The notes under the pieces are model-generated. The model ran no database searches, had not been told where the DNA came from, and worked only from the letters and a program-made list of their open reading frames with translations. Positions 18,403-27,845 of a stretch of 64,000 nt of DNA are shown in pieces (position 1 is the first letter of the stretch; every line of letters begins with the position of its first letter). The translations under genes were made by a program, and so were the position numbers. The stretch covers positions 186,001 through 250,000 of the forward strand of contig NZ_PPXC01000006.1 in assembly GCF_002909445.1 (NCBI RefSeq), in the 5' to 3' direction. This stretch comes from Arthrobacter glacialis. Its GTDB lineage: Bacteria > Actinomycetota > Actinomycetes > Actinomycetales > Micrococcaceae.

Positions 18403-20415
18403 GTGCCAGTGGATACACAAATCACCATCAAGGTCGAGGGCGTCGCGACTTCGGTGGCCACCGGCACCACCGGCGCGGAGCTGTTCTTTGAACGCCGCGA
18501 AGTAATTGTCATGCGCGTGGACGGGGTCTTGAAGGACCTCTCGGCAGTGCTGGAAGCAGACGCTTCCGTGGAGCCCGTTGCCATTGATTCCCCCGACGGC
18601 CTGGACGTTTTGCGTCACTCAACAGCCCACGTCATGGCCCAGGCCGTGCAGGCGTTGCGCCCCGACGCCAAATTGGGCATCGGGCCGTACATCACCGACG
18701 GTTTCTACTTTGATTTTGACGTAGCCGAGCCCTTCACACCCGAGGATCTGAAGACCCTTGAGAAGATGATGCTCAAGATCGTCAACCAAAACCAAAAGTT
18801 TGCCCGCCGCGTGGTCACCGAGGACGAAGCCCGCGTTGCCATGGCCAACGAGCCGTACAAGCTGGAGCTTTTGGGCAAGAAAAACGATGACGCTGCCGAC
18901 TCCGCCGAAGGTGTGAACATTGAAGTGGGTGCTGGCGAGATCACCATCTACGAAAACGTTGACCGCAAGAGCGGCGAGGCAGTGTGGTGCGATCTGTGCC
19001 GCGGCCCGCACCTGCAAAACACGAAACTCATCTCCAACGCCTTTGCGTTGACCCGCACCTCCGCGGCCTACTGGCTGGGCAACCAGAACAACCAGCAGCT
19101 GCAGCGCATCTACGGCACGGCCTGGCCCACCAAGGAAGCCCTGAAGGCTTACCAGGAGCGCATCGCCGAGGCCGAGCGCCGCGACCACCGCAAGCTGGGC
19201 GTCGAGCTGGACCTGTTCTCCTTCCCCGACGAGCTGGGCTCCGGCCTGCCGGTGTTCCACCCCAAGGGCGGAATCATCCGCAAGGAGATGGAAGACTACT
19301 CGCGCAAGCGCCACGTCGAGGCCGGCTACGACTTCGTCTACACACCGCACATCACCAAGGGCCACCTCTACGAGGTCTCCGGCCACCTTGACTGGTACCG
19401 CGACGGCATGTTCCCGCCCATGCACGTTGATGCTGAGCTGAATGAGGACGGCACGGTGCGCAAGCCCGGCCAGGACTACTTCCTCAAGCCCATGAACTGC
19501 CCCATGCACAACCTGATCTTCCGCTCACGCGGCCGCTCCTACCGCGAACTGCCGCTACGCCTGTTCGAATTCGGCTCGGTGTACCGCTACGAGAAGTCAG
19601 GCGTGGTGCACGGCCTGACGCGCGTGCGCGGCATGACACAGGATGACGCCCACATCTACTGCACCAAGGAGCAGATGAAGGATGAGCTCACCGAGACGCT
19701 GAATTTTGTCCTCTCACTGCTCAAGGATTACGGCCTGGAGGACTTCTACCTGGAGCTCTCCACGAAGAACCCGGAGAAGTTCGTCGGCGACGACGACGTC
19801 TGGGACGAGGCCACGCGCACGCTGGCAGAGGTTGCCGAGGCCTCCGGCCTGGAACTCGTCGCCGATCCCGGTGGAGCCGCGTTCTACGGCCCCAAGATCT
19901 CCGTGCAGGCCAAGGACGCCCTGGGCCGCACCTGGCAGATGTCCACCATCCAGCTGGACTTCAACCTGCCCGAGCGTTTTGAACTGGAATACCAGGCAGC
20001 CGACGGCACCCGCCAGCGCCCCGTCATGATCCACCGTGCGCTGTTCGGCTCGGTGGAGCGTTTCATGGGTGTTCTGACCGAGCACTACGCCGGCGCCTTC
20101 CCGGCCTGGCTCTCACCCGTCCAGGTGGTGGCCATCCCGGTTGCCGAGGCGTTCAACGACTACATGTACGACGTCGTCGCTCAGCTGAAGAAGGCCGGCA
20201 TCCGTGCCGAGGTGGACATCTCCAGCGACCGTTTCCCGAAGAAGATCCGCACCGCCAGCAAGGACAAAGTTCCCTTTGTACTGATTGCCGGTGGCGACGA
20301 CGCCGATGCCAACGCTGTGTCCTTCCGTTTCCGTGACGGCAGCCAGGACAACGGGGTGCCCGTGTCCGAGGCCGTGTCCCGCATTGTTGAAGCCGTTAGG
20401 AACCGCACGGCGTGA
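18403..20415 (+). CDS. thrS: Threonyl-tRNA synthetase
   Basis: Attaches threonine to tRNA-Thr. The 670 residues hold a TGS domain (1-75), the editing domain with [11 protein letters not shown] and CRGPHL, the class II catalytic core, and an anticodon-binding domain. Zinc ligands of the active site are visible as the Cys in KPMNCPMHN, the His in DDAHIYC and the His in MIHRALFGS. The GTG start has ACAAGGAG upstream. It begins a conserved actinobacterial cluster (thrS-HIT-pgsA) and overlaps the HIT gene as GTGA. Confidence 0.97.
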   Translation: MPVDTQITIKVEGVATSVATGTTGAELFFERREVIVMRVDGVLKDLSAVLEADASVEPVAIDSPDGLDVLRHSTAHVMAQAVQALRPDAKLGIGPYITDGFYFDFDVAEPFTPEDLKTLEKMMLKIVNQNQKFARRVVTEDEARVAMANEPYKLELLGKKNDDAADSAEGVNIEVGAGEITIYENVDRKSGEAVWCDLCRGPHLQNTKLISNAFALTRTSAAYWLGNQNNQQLQRIYGTAWPTKEALKAYQERIAEAERRDHRKLGVELDLFSFPDELGSGLPVFHPKGGIIRKEMEDYSRKRHVEAGYDFVYTPHITKGHLYEVSGHLDWYRDGMFPPMHVDAELNEDGTVRKPGQDYFLKPMNCPMHNLIFRSRGRSYRELPLRLFEFGSVYRYEKSGVVHGLTRVRGMTQDDAHIYCTKEQMKDELTETLNFVLSLLKDYGLEDFYLELSTKNPEKFVGDDDVWDEATRTLAEVAEASGLELVADPGGAAFYGPKISVQAKDALGRTWQMSTIQLDFNLPERFELEYQAADGTRQRPVMIHRALFGSVERFMGVLTEHYAGAFPAWLSPVQVVAIPVAEAFNDYMYDVVAQLKKAGIRAEVDISSDRFPKKIRTASKDKVPFVLIAGGDDADANAVSFRFRDGSQDNGVPVSEAVSRIVEAVRNRTA

Positions 20416-21017
20416 GTGAAATCGGTGGGGCGCCCGAGCCCGTTGTGGACAATTTTGAACTCCCCGGGGTTCCGGATGCCTTTCAACGTCTGTGGACGCC
20501 CCACCGCCTTGCCTACGTCAAAGGCGGGCAGGACCATGTCACGGGCAGCCACAACTGCCCGTTCTGTGAGGCCCCATCGCGCAGCGATGAGGATTCCCTC
20601 ATCGTCCACCGCGGCGAACTAGCCTTTGTGGTGCTCAATCTCTACCCGTACAACCCGGGCCACCTGCTGGTGTGCCCCTACCGCCATGTGCCTGACTACA
20701 CGGACCTGACCTTGGCGGAGACGGCCGAGTTTGCCGCACTGACGCAGCAGGGCATGCAGGTAATGCGTGCCGTGTCCAACCCCTCCGGCTTCAACCTGGG
20801 CATGAACCAGGGTGTCACCGGCGGCGCCGGCATAGCCGCCCACCTGCACCAGCACATTGTGCCGCGGTGGGGCGGGGATGGGAATTTCATGCCCATCATC
20901 GCCGGCACCAAGGCCATCACACAAACTCTTGATGACGTGCGCCAGCAAGTGTCTGCGGCGTGGGCAGCGGCTGGAAAATACACGCACACGCCCGAAAAGG
21001 ACAGCGATGCTAAATAA
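20412..21017 (+). CDS. HIT-family hydrolase/phosphorylase (Ap4A phosphorylase-like)
   Basis: A 201-residue histidine-triad protein. The active-site triad is HLHQHIV near residues 140-146, and an N-terminal NCPFCEAP segment may bind zinc. Its place between thrS and pgsA matches Rv2613c of Mycobacterium tuberculosis, described as a diadenosine tetraphosphate phosphorylase. Since aminoacyl-tRNA synthetases make Ap4A, the position after thrS is sensible. The start GTG 20412 overlaps the thrS stop, and the stop lies inside the first codons of pgsA, so all three genes are translationally coupled. Confidence 0.88.
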   Translation: MSEIGGAPEPVVDNFELPGVPDAFQRLWTPHRLAYVKGGQDHVTGSHNCPFCEAPSRSDEDSLIVHRGELAFVVLNLYPYNPGHLLVCPYRHVPDYTDLTLAETAEFAALTQQGMQVMRAVSNPSGFNLGMNQGVTGGAGIAAHLHQHIVPRWGGDGNFMPIIAGTKAITQTLDDVRQQVSAAWAAAGKYTHTPEKDSDAK

Positions 21018-21633
21018 GTACGCTCGCGCGCTTTTTGCCGCGATCTTTACCCCCGTCGCCGCCTTTTTGGTGCGCTTGAAAGTTTCCCCTGACGCGGTCA
21101 CCATCATCGGCACCCTGGGTGTGGCGGCCGGCGCCTTGATCGGCTACCCACTGGGCGAATTGTTCTGGGGCACGGTGGTCATCACTGTGTTTGTCTTCTC
21201 GGACATCGTTGACGGGCTCATGGCTCGCATGCTGGGCCGCTCCGGCCCGTGGGGGGCCTTCCTGGACTCCACCCTGGACAGGGTGGGGGATGGGGCCGTC
21301 TTTGCCGGCATCGTCATCTGGTTCTACACCGGTGGCAACAACCATTTCATCGCCGCCATGGCGCTGACGTGCCTGGTGCTTGGCTCCATCGTCTCTTACG
21401 CCAAGGCGCGGGCCGAAGGTCTGGGCATGACCGCCAACGTTGGCATCGCGGAGCGCTCGGACAGGCTGGTGGTGGTGCTGGTGGCGACCGGGTTGGTAGG
21501 CCTGGGCATCCCCGAAACCGTGCTCGCCGTCGTACTTGTTTTGCTGGCTGTGGCCAGCCTGGTCACGGTGGTCCAAAGGGTGGGAACGGTGCGCAGGCAG
21601 GCCCTGGCGCAGGACCTGCACAGCGGACAGTAA
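21007..21633 (+). CDS. pgsA1: Phosphatidylinositol phosphate synthase (CDP-alcohol phosphatidyltransferase)
   Basis: A 208-residue six-helix membrane enzyme. The CDP-alcohol phosphatidyltransferase signature D-x2-D-G-x2-A-R-x8-G-x3-D-x3-D is complete, from DIVDGLMAR through GAFLDSTLD. By position after thrS and HIT it corresponds to mycobacterial PgsA1, which joins CDP-diacylglycerol with inositol phosphate. The start is ATG 21007, which overlaps the HIT gene by 11 bases; the frame is open further upstream, but inside HIT. The phosphatidylinositol mannoside genes that usually follow are absent (see findings). Confidence 0.9.
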   Translation: MLNKYARALFAAIFTPVAAFLVRLKVSPDAVTIIGTLGVAAGALIGYPLGELFWGTVVITVFVFSDIVDGLMARMLGRSGPWGAFLDSTLDRVGDGAVFAGIVIWFYTGGNNHFIAAMALTCLVLGSIVSYAKARAEGLGMTANVGIAERSDRLVVVLVATGLVGLGIPETVLAVVLVLLAVASLVTVVQRVGTVRRQALAQDLHSGQ

Positions 21634-21738
21634 CACTCGTTTAAAAGGCGGGAAACCCCCGGAATAGAATGATCCTGGCTGTGCGACGCATCACGTGCAC
21701 AGTGACTCTTTTTTCATTCCTTTCCAGAGGGGTTTTTT

Positions 21739-22641
21739 GTGTCTACACCCGAAGCAACACCCGTGACCGGCAGCAGCCGTGTCAAGCGCGGCATGGCCGA
21801 AATGCTCAAGGGCGGCGTCATCATGGACGTGGTCAACGTTGAACAAGCCAAGATCGCTGAAGATGCCGGCGCCGTGGCCGTCATGGCTTTGGAGCGCGTC
21901 CCTGCGGACATCCGCGCCCAGGGCGGCGTTTCCCGCGCCAGCGACCCGGACATGATTGACGCCATCATTGCCGCCGTGTCCATCCCCGTCATGGCCAAGG
22001 CCCGCATTGGCCACTTCGTTGAGGCCCAGGTCTTGGAGTCCTTGGGCGTTGACTACATTGATGAGTCCGAGGTTCTGACCCCGGCCGACTACGAGCACCA
22101 CATCGACAAGTGGAACTTCAAGGTTCCCTTTGTTTGCGGTGCAACGAACCTGGGCGAGGCCCTGCGCCGCATCAATGAAGGTGCTGCCATGATCCGCTCC
22201 AAGGGCGAGGCCGGCACCGGCGATGTTTCCAACGCCACGGGCCACATGCGCAAGATCCGCACCCAGATCGCCCAGTTGGCTGCCCTGCCCGAGGACGAGC
22301 TGTACGTTGCCGCCAAGGAACTGCAGGCCCCGTACGAGCTCGTCAAGGAAGTTGCCGCCACCGGCAAGCTCCCCGTGGTCATGTTCACCGCCGGCGGCAT
22401 CGCCACCCCGGCCGACGCTGCCATGATGATGCAGCTCGGCGCCGACGGCGTCTTCGTGGGCTCCGGCATCTTCAAGTCAGGCAACCCGGCGCAGCGTGCT
22501 GCAGCGGTAGTCAAGGCAACCACGTTCTTCGACGACGCCAAGATCATCGCCGACGTCTCCCGCGGCCTCGGTGAGGCAATGGTGGGCATCAACGTTGCCG
22601 ACATCCCCGAGCCGCACCGTTTGGCTGAGCGAGGCTGGTAA
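21739..22641 (+). CDS. pdxS: Pyridoxal 5'-phosphate synthase, synthase subunit
   Basis: A 300-residue (beta/alpha)8 protein that condenses ribose 5-phosphate, glyceraldehyde 3-phosphate and ammonia into PLP. Motifs are [15 protein letters not shown]-like [28 protein letters not shown] with a catalytic Lys, RSKGEAGTG (the phosphate-binding and second Lys region), and [12 protein letters not shown]. The GTG start has an AGAGGGG site upstream, and a TAGAAT -10-like element lies at 21665-21670. Its partner pdxT is 3.7 kb away, beyond two minus-strand genes. Confidence 0.97.
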   Translation: MSTPEATPVTGSSRVKRGMAEMLKGGVIMDVVNVEQAKIAEDAGAVAVMALERVPADIRAQGGVSRASDPDMIDAIIAAVSIPVMAKARIGHFVEAQVLESLGVDYIDESEVLTPADYEHHIDKWNFKVPFVCGATNLGEALRRINEGAAMIRSKGEAGTGDVSNATGHMRKIRTQIAQLAALPEDELYVAAKELQAPYELVKEVAATGKLPVVMFTAGGIATPADAAMMMQLGADGVFVGSGIFKSGNPAQRAAAVVKATTFFDDAKIIADVSRGLGEAMVGINVADIPEPHRLAERGW

Positions 22642-22692
22642 CACCCGCTGTTTGATTCACCGCACCGGTGACCGGGCCTGCTTTTCCGGTGA

Positions 22693-22730
22693 TCGAGCCT
22701 GTCGAGATCTTGTGATCTTGGCAGGCTCGA
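22693..22730. repeat. Palindromic hairpin in the pdxS/GNAT convergent gap
   Basis: TCGAGCCTG (22693-22701) pairs with CAGGCTCGA (22722-22730), and an inner AGATC pairs with GATCT. It sits between two convergent genes and could act as a bidirectional terminator, although no T-run follows. The GATCGAGCCTGTCGAGATC-type sequence resembles short palindromes that recur between genes in high-GC actinobacteria. Confidence 0.55.
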
Positions 22731-22774
22731 CGCCGTTAAGGGCTCAACTTACGCGGCAGGGGAGGATGCCGTGG

Positions 22775-23479
22775 CTACTGCGTTGTCCCGCTTTGGACAC
22801 CCAGTTGCGGGACCTGGAACCACCACGTCTGGCCCTTGCCGATGAGCTCAAAGCCATATTTTCTGTAGAGTCGCTGGCCGTCAGGGGTGGCGTTGAGCAG
22901 AAGATGCTCGGCGCCGGCGTTGAAGGCCGCCTCGGAGAGCTTGTTGAGCAGGGACGTGCCAAGCCCCGTGCGGCGGAATTCTGCCTCCACCGACATGTCG
23001 AAAATCCCGGCCAGATGTTTGGCGCCCTGCTCCGGCGGGAAGTACGCATAGGACTGCCCCGCCACATCCAACCCGACGTGGGCAGTGGCGAGCCACACCT
23101 GGTTCTCCACGGCGGTGTTGAGGCTGACTCGGTCATCAACTGACTCGCTGGCCGCAGCTACGGCCTCCACATCAAGGCTCCGCGTCATCCACCACGGCTG
23201 CCAGCCAGGTTCAAAACGGTAGTTGGCCAAGTGCCCCGCCCGGACGGCAGCGTTGAGCCAGATGCCCACAGTTGCCGCACCTCGGCGCTCAGCCTCGGCC
23301 AAGGCAGGAAACAAGCCGGCCTCGGTGACGTTGGTGGGGAACATGCACAGCATTTCCCGTGTCTGCGGAAGCCACACCCAGTCCATCTGATGCGTGGTAA
23401 ACGACCGTCCGCCCGTGGCCTCGGCAAGTGCCCTAAACCAGGCGTGTTGGGTGCGCTGACAATCTGCGATCGTCACCAT
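22775..23479 (-). CDS. GNAT-family N-acetyltransferase
   Basis: A 234-residue protein with a GNAT domain in its second half: VEAEFRRTGLGTSLLNKLS binds acetyl-CoA and LLLNATPDGQRLYRKYGFE is the C-terminal motif. The first half (residues 1-110) is a divergent domain with QMDWVWLPQ and a Trp-rich GWQPWWM segment. The start is ATG 23479 with GGAAG upstream; the longer frame to 23743 runs into asnB on the same strand and is rejected. It lies 91 bases downstream of asnB, with a terminator hairpin between. Substrate unknown. Confidence 0.78.
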   Translation of the reverse strand: MVTIADCQRTQHAWFRALAEATGGRSFTTHQMDWVWLPQTREMLCMFPTNVTEAGLFPALAEAERRGAATVGIWLNAAVRAGHLANYRFEPGWQPWWMTRSLDVEAVAAASESVDDRVSLNTAVENQVWLATAHVGLDVAGQSYAYFPPEQGAKHLAGIFDMSVEAEFRRTGLGTSLLNKLSEAAFNAGAEHLLLNATPDGQRLYRKYGFELIGKGQTWWFQVPQLGVQSGTTQ

Positions 23480-23523
23480 GAGGTATCTTCCGTTTGTGAA
23501 TGAGCTTTGATTAAACAAGACGA

Positions 23524-23561
23524 GACGCGATACAGGCGAAGGGGCCTGTATCGCGCCTCGG
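23524..23561 (-). terminator. Terminator hairpin after the asnB fusion gene
   Basis: CGCGATACAGGC (23528-23539) pairs perfectly with GCCTGTATCGCG (23546-23557), extended by three further pairs. Read on the minus strand it is ten bases after the stop of the asnB gene and is followed by TCGTCTTGTTT, a fair T-rich tail. It separates asnB from the GNAT gene. Confidence 0.7.
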
Positions 23562-23570
23562 CGCCAGGTA

Positions 23571-26255
23571 CTATTTCTGCGTGAACACCAGAGACATGGG
23601 TGTTGTCTCGGTGGTCTGACCCTGCGGGTTGTCGCGGAAGATGTTCTCCAGGACAGCCTTGGGCAGTGCGGTGTCGTGGCCCAGGGCAACCACACCAAGA
23701 TCGTTGGCGTCCATGATGGCTGTGCCGGCAAACGTCGCCGCAAACTCGGCCGGAACAGTGGCCCGGACCAGGGCGCTGAGGCGCGCCGCCACGCCGTCGG
23801 GGTCGATGGGCGCGTACTTCACCGAGTGTGTTGAGGTACCCACCTGGTAGCCGGCTGCGCCGTCGATCGCGTTGATGTTGTGGCCAACAACCTCATAAAA
23901 CACACCGGACTTGCCCTGCAGCTTGCCAATGACGCTGCGCGCGGAGGCGTACATGATCTTGGGCAGGCCCACCTCATCGATGGCCAGCTGCATGGACCAG
24001 GGACTGGCCAGGCCAATGCCGCCGGGGTTGCGGGTGACGAACTTGCTGAAGATGCGTGCCGCGTTGGAGACCTTGATGTCCCAGACCGGGATGGAGCGGC
24101 CCTGGGTCATGGCAACGATCTTCTCCGAGACGAACAGGTACCACGGGGTGTCGGCGGTGGCTTCGCCGTGGTCCCCGCCTGCTGTGGGCAGGCCGTCAAA
24201 GTAGCGCTTGACGTAGGTCATGACTGCCGGGTCAAAGTCGGTTTCCTTGTAGAAAACCTCGGTGCGCAGCGGGTAGCGGCGGAAGGTGCCGGCGTTGTCC
24301 GGAACCGTGATGTCCAGGTTCTTGTCGGCGTTGGGGATGTAGTCGCTCTTGCCCTCGATGCCAGCCTTGACCTCGGGCTGGTCAAAGAACTCGCGCAGCC
24401 ACAGCTCGGTGTTGATCAGGCGCCAGAAGACCATGGTGGAGCCGGCGGACTTGCCGCTCAGGTATTCCTCGAACGCGTAGATGACGGCGTCCTGGTTCCA
24501 ATAGGGCCGTGAACCGAAGGAGGAGGAAAGGAAGATCTCGTAGATCTTTTCCTGCATCAGGCCAAACCACTCGGCTTCAGGTGTGGTGAAGCCGATCTTG
24601 TTGCGGCGGTTGCTGATCATCTCCGGCAGCAACTCGCGGGTGGCGTCGCGCAGGATGCGCTTGTTCCAGCCGCCCTTGATGATGGACTCATCGTCCAGGC
24701 TGAACAGGAACTTCACCACTTCCTTGTCCAGGAACGGCACGCGGCCCTCCAAGGAGAAGCGCATGGTGTTCTTGTCCTCATAGCGCAGCACAGCCGGCAG
24801 GGACTTGTGGAAGAGGTCGTCAATGAGACGCAGCTTCAAGTTGTCCGGGATGTTGGAGAACGTCTCGCCCTTGTGCGCGGCGGTGAACTTCTTGTTCAGC
24901 AGCGGGGTGATCCCGGCGGCCTTCTTGAAGGTCAGCGCGCCCTGGATGCGGAACCGGGCGAGCCGGAACAAGATATCGGAGCTGGAGACCAATTCCTTGG
25001 CCAGCTTGGCGTTCTGCCCGTTCTTCTTCAACTGGCGCAAGTAAGCGAAGTAGTACGGGATGTAGCCGGCCATCATCTCATCGGCACCCTGGCCGTCCAG
25101 GAGCACTGTGACGTGCTTGGACGCCTCACGCATGACCTGGTACTGGGCGTACGGGCCGGAGGAGATGATGGGCTCCTCCATGGTGCGCACAAAGTCCTCC
25201 AGGTCCTCCACGAATTCGGTGGCCTGCGGGCGGATCTTGTGGCTGATGACGTTGCCTTCGCAGCGGGCCAGCACGGCGTCGGCGTACTTTTCCTCGTCAT
25301 TGAGCGAATTGGGGAACACTGCGGAGAAGGTCTGCTGCTGGGCACCGAGGGAATCGGTGGCTGCTGCCTTCTCCTGCATGAGCTTGTTGATGGTGACCAC
25401 GACGGCGGAGGAGTCCAGTCCGCCGGAAAGGGCCGTGCCCACGGGGACCTCTGACTGCAGACGCAGGCGGACACCCTCGGTGAAACGCTCCCGGTATTCG
25501 TCAATGACGGCCTTGGAGTACGGGGTTTCAATCTTGGCCAGCTCGGCCAGCTCTTCCTTGAAACGCGTGTAGGAGCTAATGGTGACGGTGCCGGCCGGGC
25601 CAGCCTCGCTGTCAACCGTGTTCACCACCAGTTTCTCGCCGGGCATCAACTTCTGCACGCCGTCGAAGAAGGTGGCGGATTCGTCGTCGTGAATCCGGAA
25701 CTGCAGGTAGCGGTACAGGATCCGCTCGTTGACGCCGGTCTCAATCTTGTTGGCAGCCAGCAGGGGCTTGATTTCCGAGCCGAACAGCAGCGTGGGGGCC
25801 TGCGCGGTGCCGGCGGTGGCGTAGTACAGCGGCTTGATGCCGAAGTGGTCGCGGGCCAGAACCAGGCGGTTGTTCTTCCTGTCATGGATGGCAAAGCCAA
25901 ACATGCCGTTGAACTTGTCAAAGGCGGCGTCGCCCCACTCCTCGTAGGACTGCAGCACAACTTCGGTGTCCGACTTGGTGGAGAACGTCCGGCCCAGGGC
26001 TTCCAGCTCAGCACGCAGGTCCAAGTAGTTGTAGACCTCACCGTTGTAGATGAGGACGGTTTCACCGTCGGCGCTGTACATCGGCTCCTGGCCGTGGGCC
26101 ACATCGATGATGGAGAGACGGCGGTGGGCCAGGCCCACGTTGCCGTGGGTATAGATACCCTCACCGTCGGGGCCGCGGTGCACAATGCACGCGTTCATCT
26201 CTTGCAGGAGCGTTTCGTCTGCTCCATAACCGTAATAACCAGCGATTCCGCACAT
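23571..26255 (-). CDS. asnB: Asparagine synthetase fused to an F420 gamma-glutamyl ligase-like domain
   Basis: An uninterrupted 894-residue protein. Residues 1 to about 190 are a class II glutaminase with catalytic Cys2 (MCGIAGYYG), RGPDGEG, RLSIID and NGEVYN. Residues about 230-640 are the ATP-dependent synthetase with PP-loop LSGGLDSS near 275-282. Normal AsnB proteins end near residue 640. Residues about 655-894 are an extra domain (RYPLRTEVFYKETDF, WYLFVSEKIVAMTQGRS, GIGLASPWSMQLAIDEVG, IIDANDLG-like IMDANDLGVVALG) that resembles F420-0:gamma-glutamyl ligase (CofE-like). Catalytic residues of the first two domains are intact. The fused enzyme might amidate one group and ligate glutamate to the same substrate; that is inference. 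Confidence 0.88.
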   Translation of the reverse strand: MCGIAGYYGYGADETLLQEMNACIVHRGPDGEGIYTHGNVGLAHRRLSIIDVAHGQEPMYSADGETVLIYNGEVYNYLDLRAELEALGRTFSTKSDTEVVLQSYEEWGDAAFDKFNGMFGFAIHDRKNNRLVLARDHFGIKPLYYATAGTAQAPTLLFGSEIKPLLAANKIETGVNERILYRYLQFRIHDDESATFFDGVQKLMPGEKLVVNTVDSEAGPAGTVTISSYTRFKEELAELAKIETPYSKAVIDEYRERFTEGVRLRLQSEVPVGTALSGGLDSSAVVVTINKLMQEKAAATDSLGAQQQTFSAVFPNSLNDEEKYADAVLARCEGNVISHKIRPQATEFVEDLEDFVRTMEEPIISSGPYAQYQVMREASKHVTVLLDGQGADEMMAGYIPYYFAYLRQLKKNGQNAKLAKELVSSSDILFRLARFRIQGALTFKKAAGITPLLNKKFTAAHKGETFSNIPDNLKLRLIDDLFHKSLPAVLRYEDKNTMRFSLEGRVPFLDKEVVKFLFSLDDESIIKGGWNKRILRDATRELLPEMISNRRNKIGFTTPEAEWFGLMQEKIYEIFLSSSFGSRPYWNQDAVIYAFEEYLSGKSAGSTMVFWRLINTELWLREFFDQPEVKAGIEGKSDYIPNADKNLDITVPDNAGTFRRYPLRTEVFYKETDFDPAVMTYVKRYFDGLPTAGGDHGEATADTPWYLFVSEKIVAMTQGRSIPVWDIKVSNAARIFSKFVTRNPGGIGLASPWSMQLAIDEVGLPKIMYASARSVIGKLQGKSGVFYEVVGHNINAIDGAAGYQVGTSTHSVKYAPIDPDGVAARLSALVRATVPAEFAATFAGTAIMDANDLGVVALGHDTALPKAVLENIFRDNPQGQTTETTPMSLVFTQK

Positions 26256-26385
26256 ACTACTTACCTCATCTTTAGCACGTCAGTCCTCGCACAATGCTAC
26301 TTGGTGTAGCTCTTCAGTGCTGCCAACCGTCACGGCGCGTAGGTGAAGTAATCGATGTGACTTTGCGCCCAACTAAGATGTAAAT

Positions 26386-27084
26386 GTGACTAAGACTTTC
26401 CATGAAACCCTTGATTCCGCAGCGCCCAAACAGCCCCTGGTGGGTGTATTGGCACTGCAGGGCGATGTGCGCGAACACGCCCGTGCCGCCGAGGCCGCCG
26501 GCGCGCGTGTCATCAGTGTTCGACGCCGGTCCGAGCTGGACGCCGTCGACGGACTGATCCTGCCGGGAGGGGAATCGACAACCATTGACAAACTGACCCG
26601 CATCTTTGAGCTGCGCGAGCCCCTGCGTGAGCGCATAGCCGCCGGAATGCCCGTGTACGGCAGCTGCGCCGGCATGATCCTGCTGGCCAACGACATCGCA
26701 GACCCCGCCAAGGATATGAAAGGCGAGGCACAACAGACCCTGGGCGGGCTGGACATCACAGTGCGGCGCAACGCCTTCGGGCGCCAGGTTGACTCCTTCG
26801 AGACTGAATTGAACTTCGCGCAGCTGGCCCTGCCCGGCGAGCCGGAAACCCCCGTGCATGCGGTGTTTATCCGGGCGCCGTGGGTGGAGCGCGTGGGGGA
26901 GTCCGTGCAGGTCCTTGCTAGTGTTGAACTCCCTGCGGATGAGCAAACCGGTAGAATCGTCCCAGAAGTCCGTGCAGTAGCCGTTCGATCGCAGCATTTG
27001 CTGGCCACCTCCTTCCATCCGGAAGTGACGGGTGAGCGCCGCATCCACGAACTGTTTATACGAATGATTAGAGGGGAAGCGTAA
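26386..27084 (+). CDS. pdxT: Pyridoxal 5'-phosphate synthase, glutaminase subunit
   Basis: A 232-residue class I glutamine amidotransferase that feeds ammonia to PdxS. The triad is complete: the nucleophile Cys in YGSCAGMI, and His and Glu in TSFHPEV; GGEST near residue 64 is the PdxT signature. The GTG start at 26386 gives an N-terminal extension of about 18 residues before the conserved [12 protein letters not shown]. It is divergent from the asnB fusion gene across 130 bases and followed after two bases by yebC. Confidence 0.96.
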   Translation: MTKTFHETLDSAAPKQPLVGVLALQGDVREHARAAEAAGARVISVRRRSELDAVDGLILPGGESTTIDKLTRIFELREPLRERIAAGMPVYGSCAGMILLANDIADPAKDMKGEAQQTLGGLDITVRRNAFGRQVDSFETELNFAQLALPGEPETPVHAVFIRAPWVERVGESVQVLASVELPADEQTGRIVPEVRAVAVRSQHLLATSFHPEVTGERRIHELFIRMIRGEA

Positions 27085-27086
27085 CC

Positions 27087-27842
27087 ATGTCAGGCCACTC
27101 CAAATGGGCAACAACCAAGCACAAAAAGGCGATTCTTGACAGCCGCCGCGCAAAGTCGTTTGCCAAGCTCATCAAAACCATTGAAGTTGCCGCCCGCGGC
27201 GGCGGAGCTGACCTCCAGGGCAACCCGGCGCTGGAATTGGCCGTCTCCAAGGCCAAAAAGACCTCGGTTCCGGCAGACAATATTGACCGCGCCATCAAGC
27301 GTGGTGCCGGCCTGCTGGGCGATGCCGTTGACTACCAGACCATCATGTATGAGGGCTACGGCCCCCAGGGCACCGCGATCCTGATCGAGTGCCTGACTGA
27401 TAACAAGAACCGCGCCGCCTCTGAGGTCCGTCTGGCCGTGGGCCGCAATGGCGGCAACATGGGGGATCCCGGCTCGGTGGCCTACATGTTCACCCGCAAG
27501 GGCATTGTGGGCCTGCCCAAGAACGGTCTCAGCGAAGACGACCTGCTCATGGCGGTACTGGACGCCGGTGCTGAGGAAGTCAAGGACGACGGCGAAAACT
27601 TCGAGATCATTTGCGACACCGCAGATTTGCCTGCCGTTCGTGCGGCTCTGGCGGAAGCCGGTATCGAGTACGAAACCGACGATGCAGGCTTCGTCCCGTC
27701 CATGCAGGTTGAACTCGACGTCGAGAATGCTCGCAAGTTCATGAAGCTCTACGATGCTTTGGAAGACCTGGATGACGTCCAGAACATCTACTCCAACGCT
27801 GACATGAGTGCCGAGGTTCTCGCGGCGCTCGAAGAGGACTAA
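27087..27842 (+). CDS. yebC: YebC/PmpR-family protein
   Basis: A 251-residue protein with the diagnostic N-terminus [15 protein letters not shown] and [20 protein letters not shown]. Recent work on the family implicates YebC proteins in translation of difficult (proline-rich) stretches, and older work in transcription control. Next to ruvCAB it is in its usual actinobacterial place. It starts two bases after the pdxT stop and ends three bases before the first codon of ruvC. Confidence 0.97.
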   Translation: MSGHSKWATTKHKKAILDSRRAKSFAKLIKTIEVAARGGGADLQGNPALELAVSKAKKTSVPADNIDRAIKRGAGLLGDAVDYQTIMYEGYGPQGTAILIECLTDNKNRAASEVRLAVGRNGGNMGDPGSVAYMFTRKGIVGLPKNGLSEDDLLMAVLDAGAEEVKDDGENFEIICDTADLPAVRAALAEAGIEYETDDAGFVPSMQVELDVENARKFMKLYDALEDLDDVQNIYSNADMSAEVLAALEED

Positions 27843-27845
27843 CAC

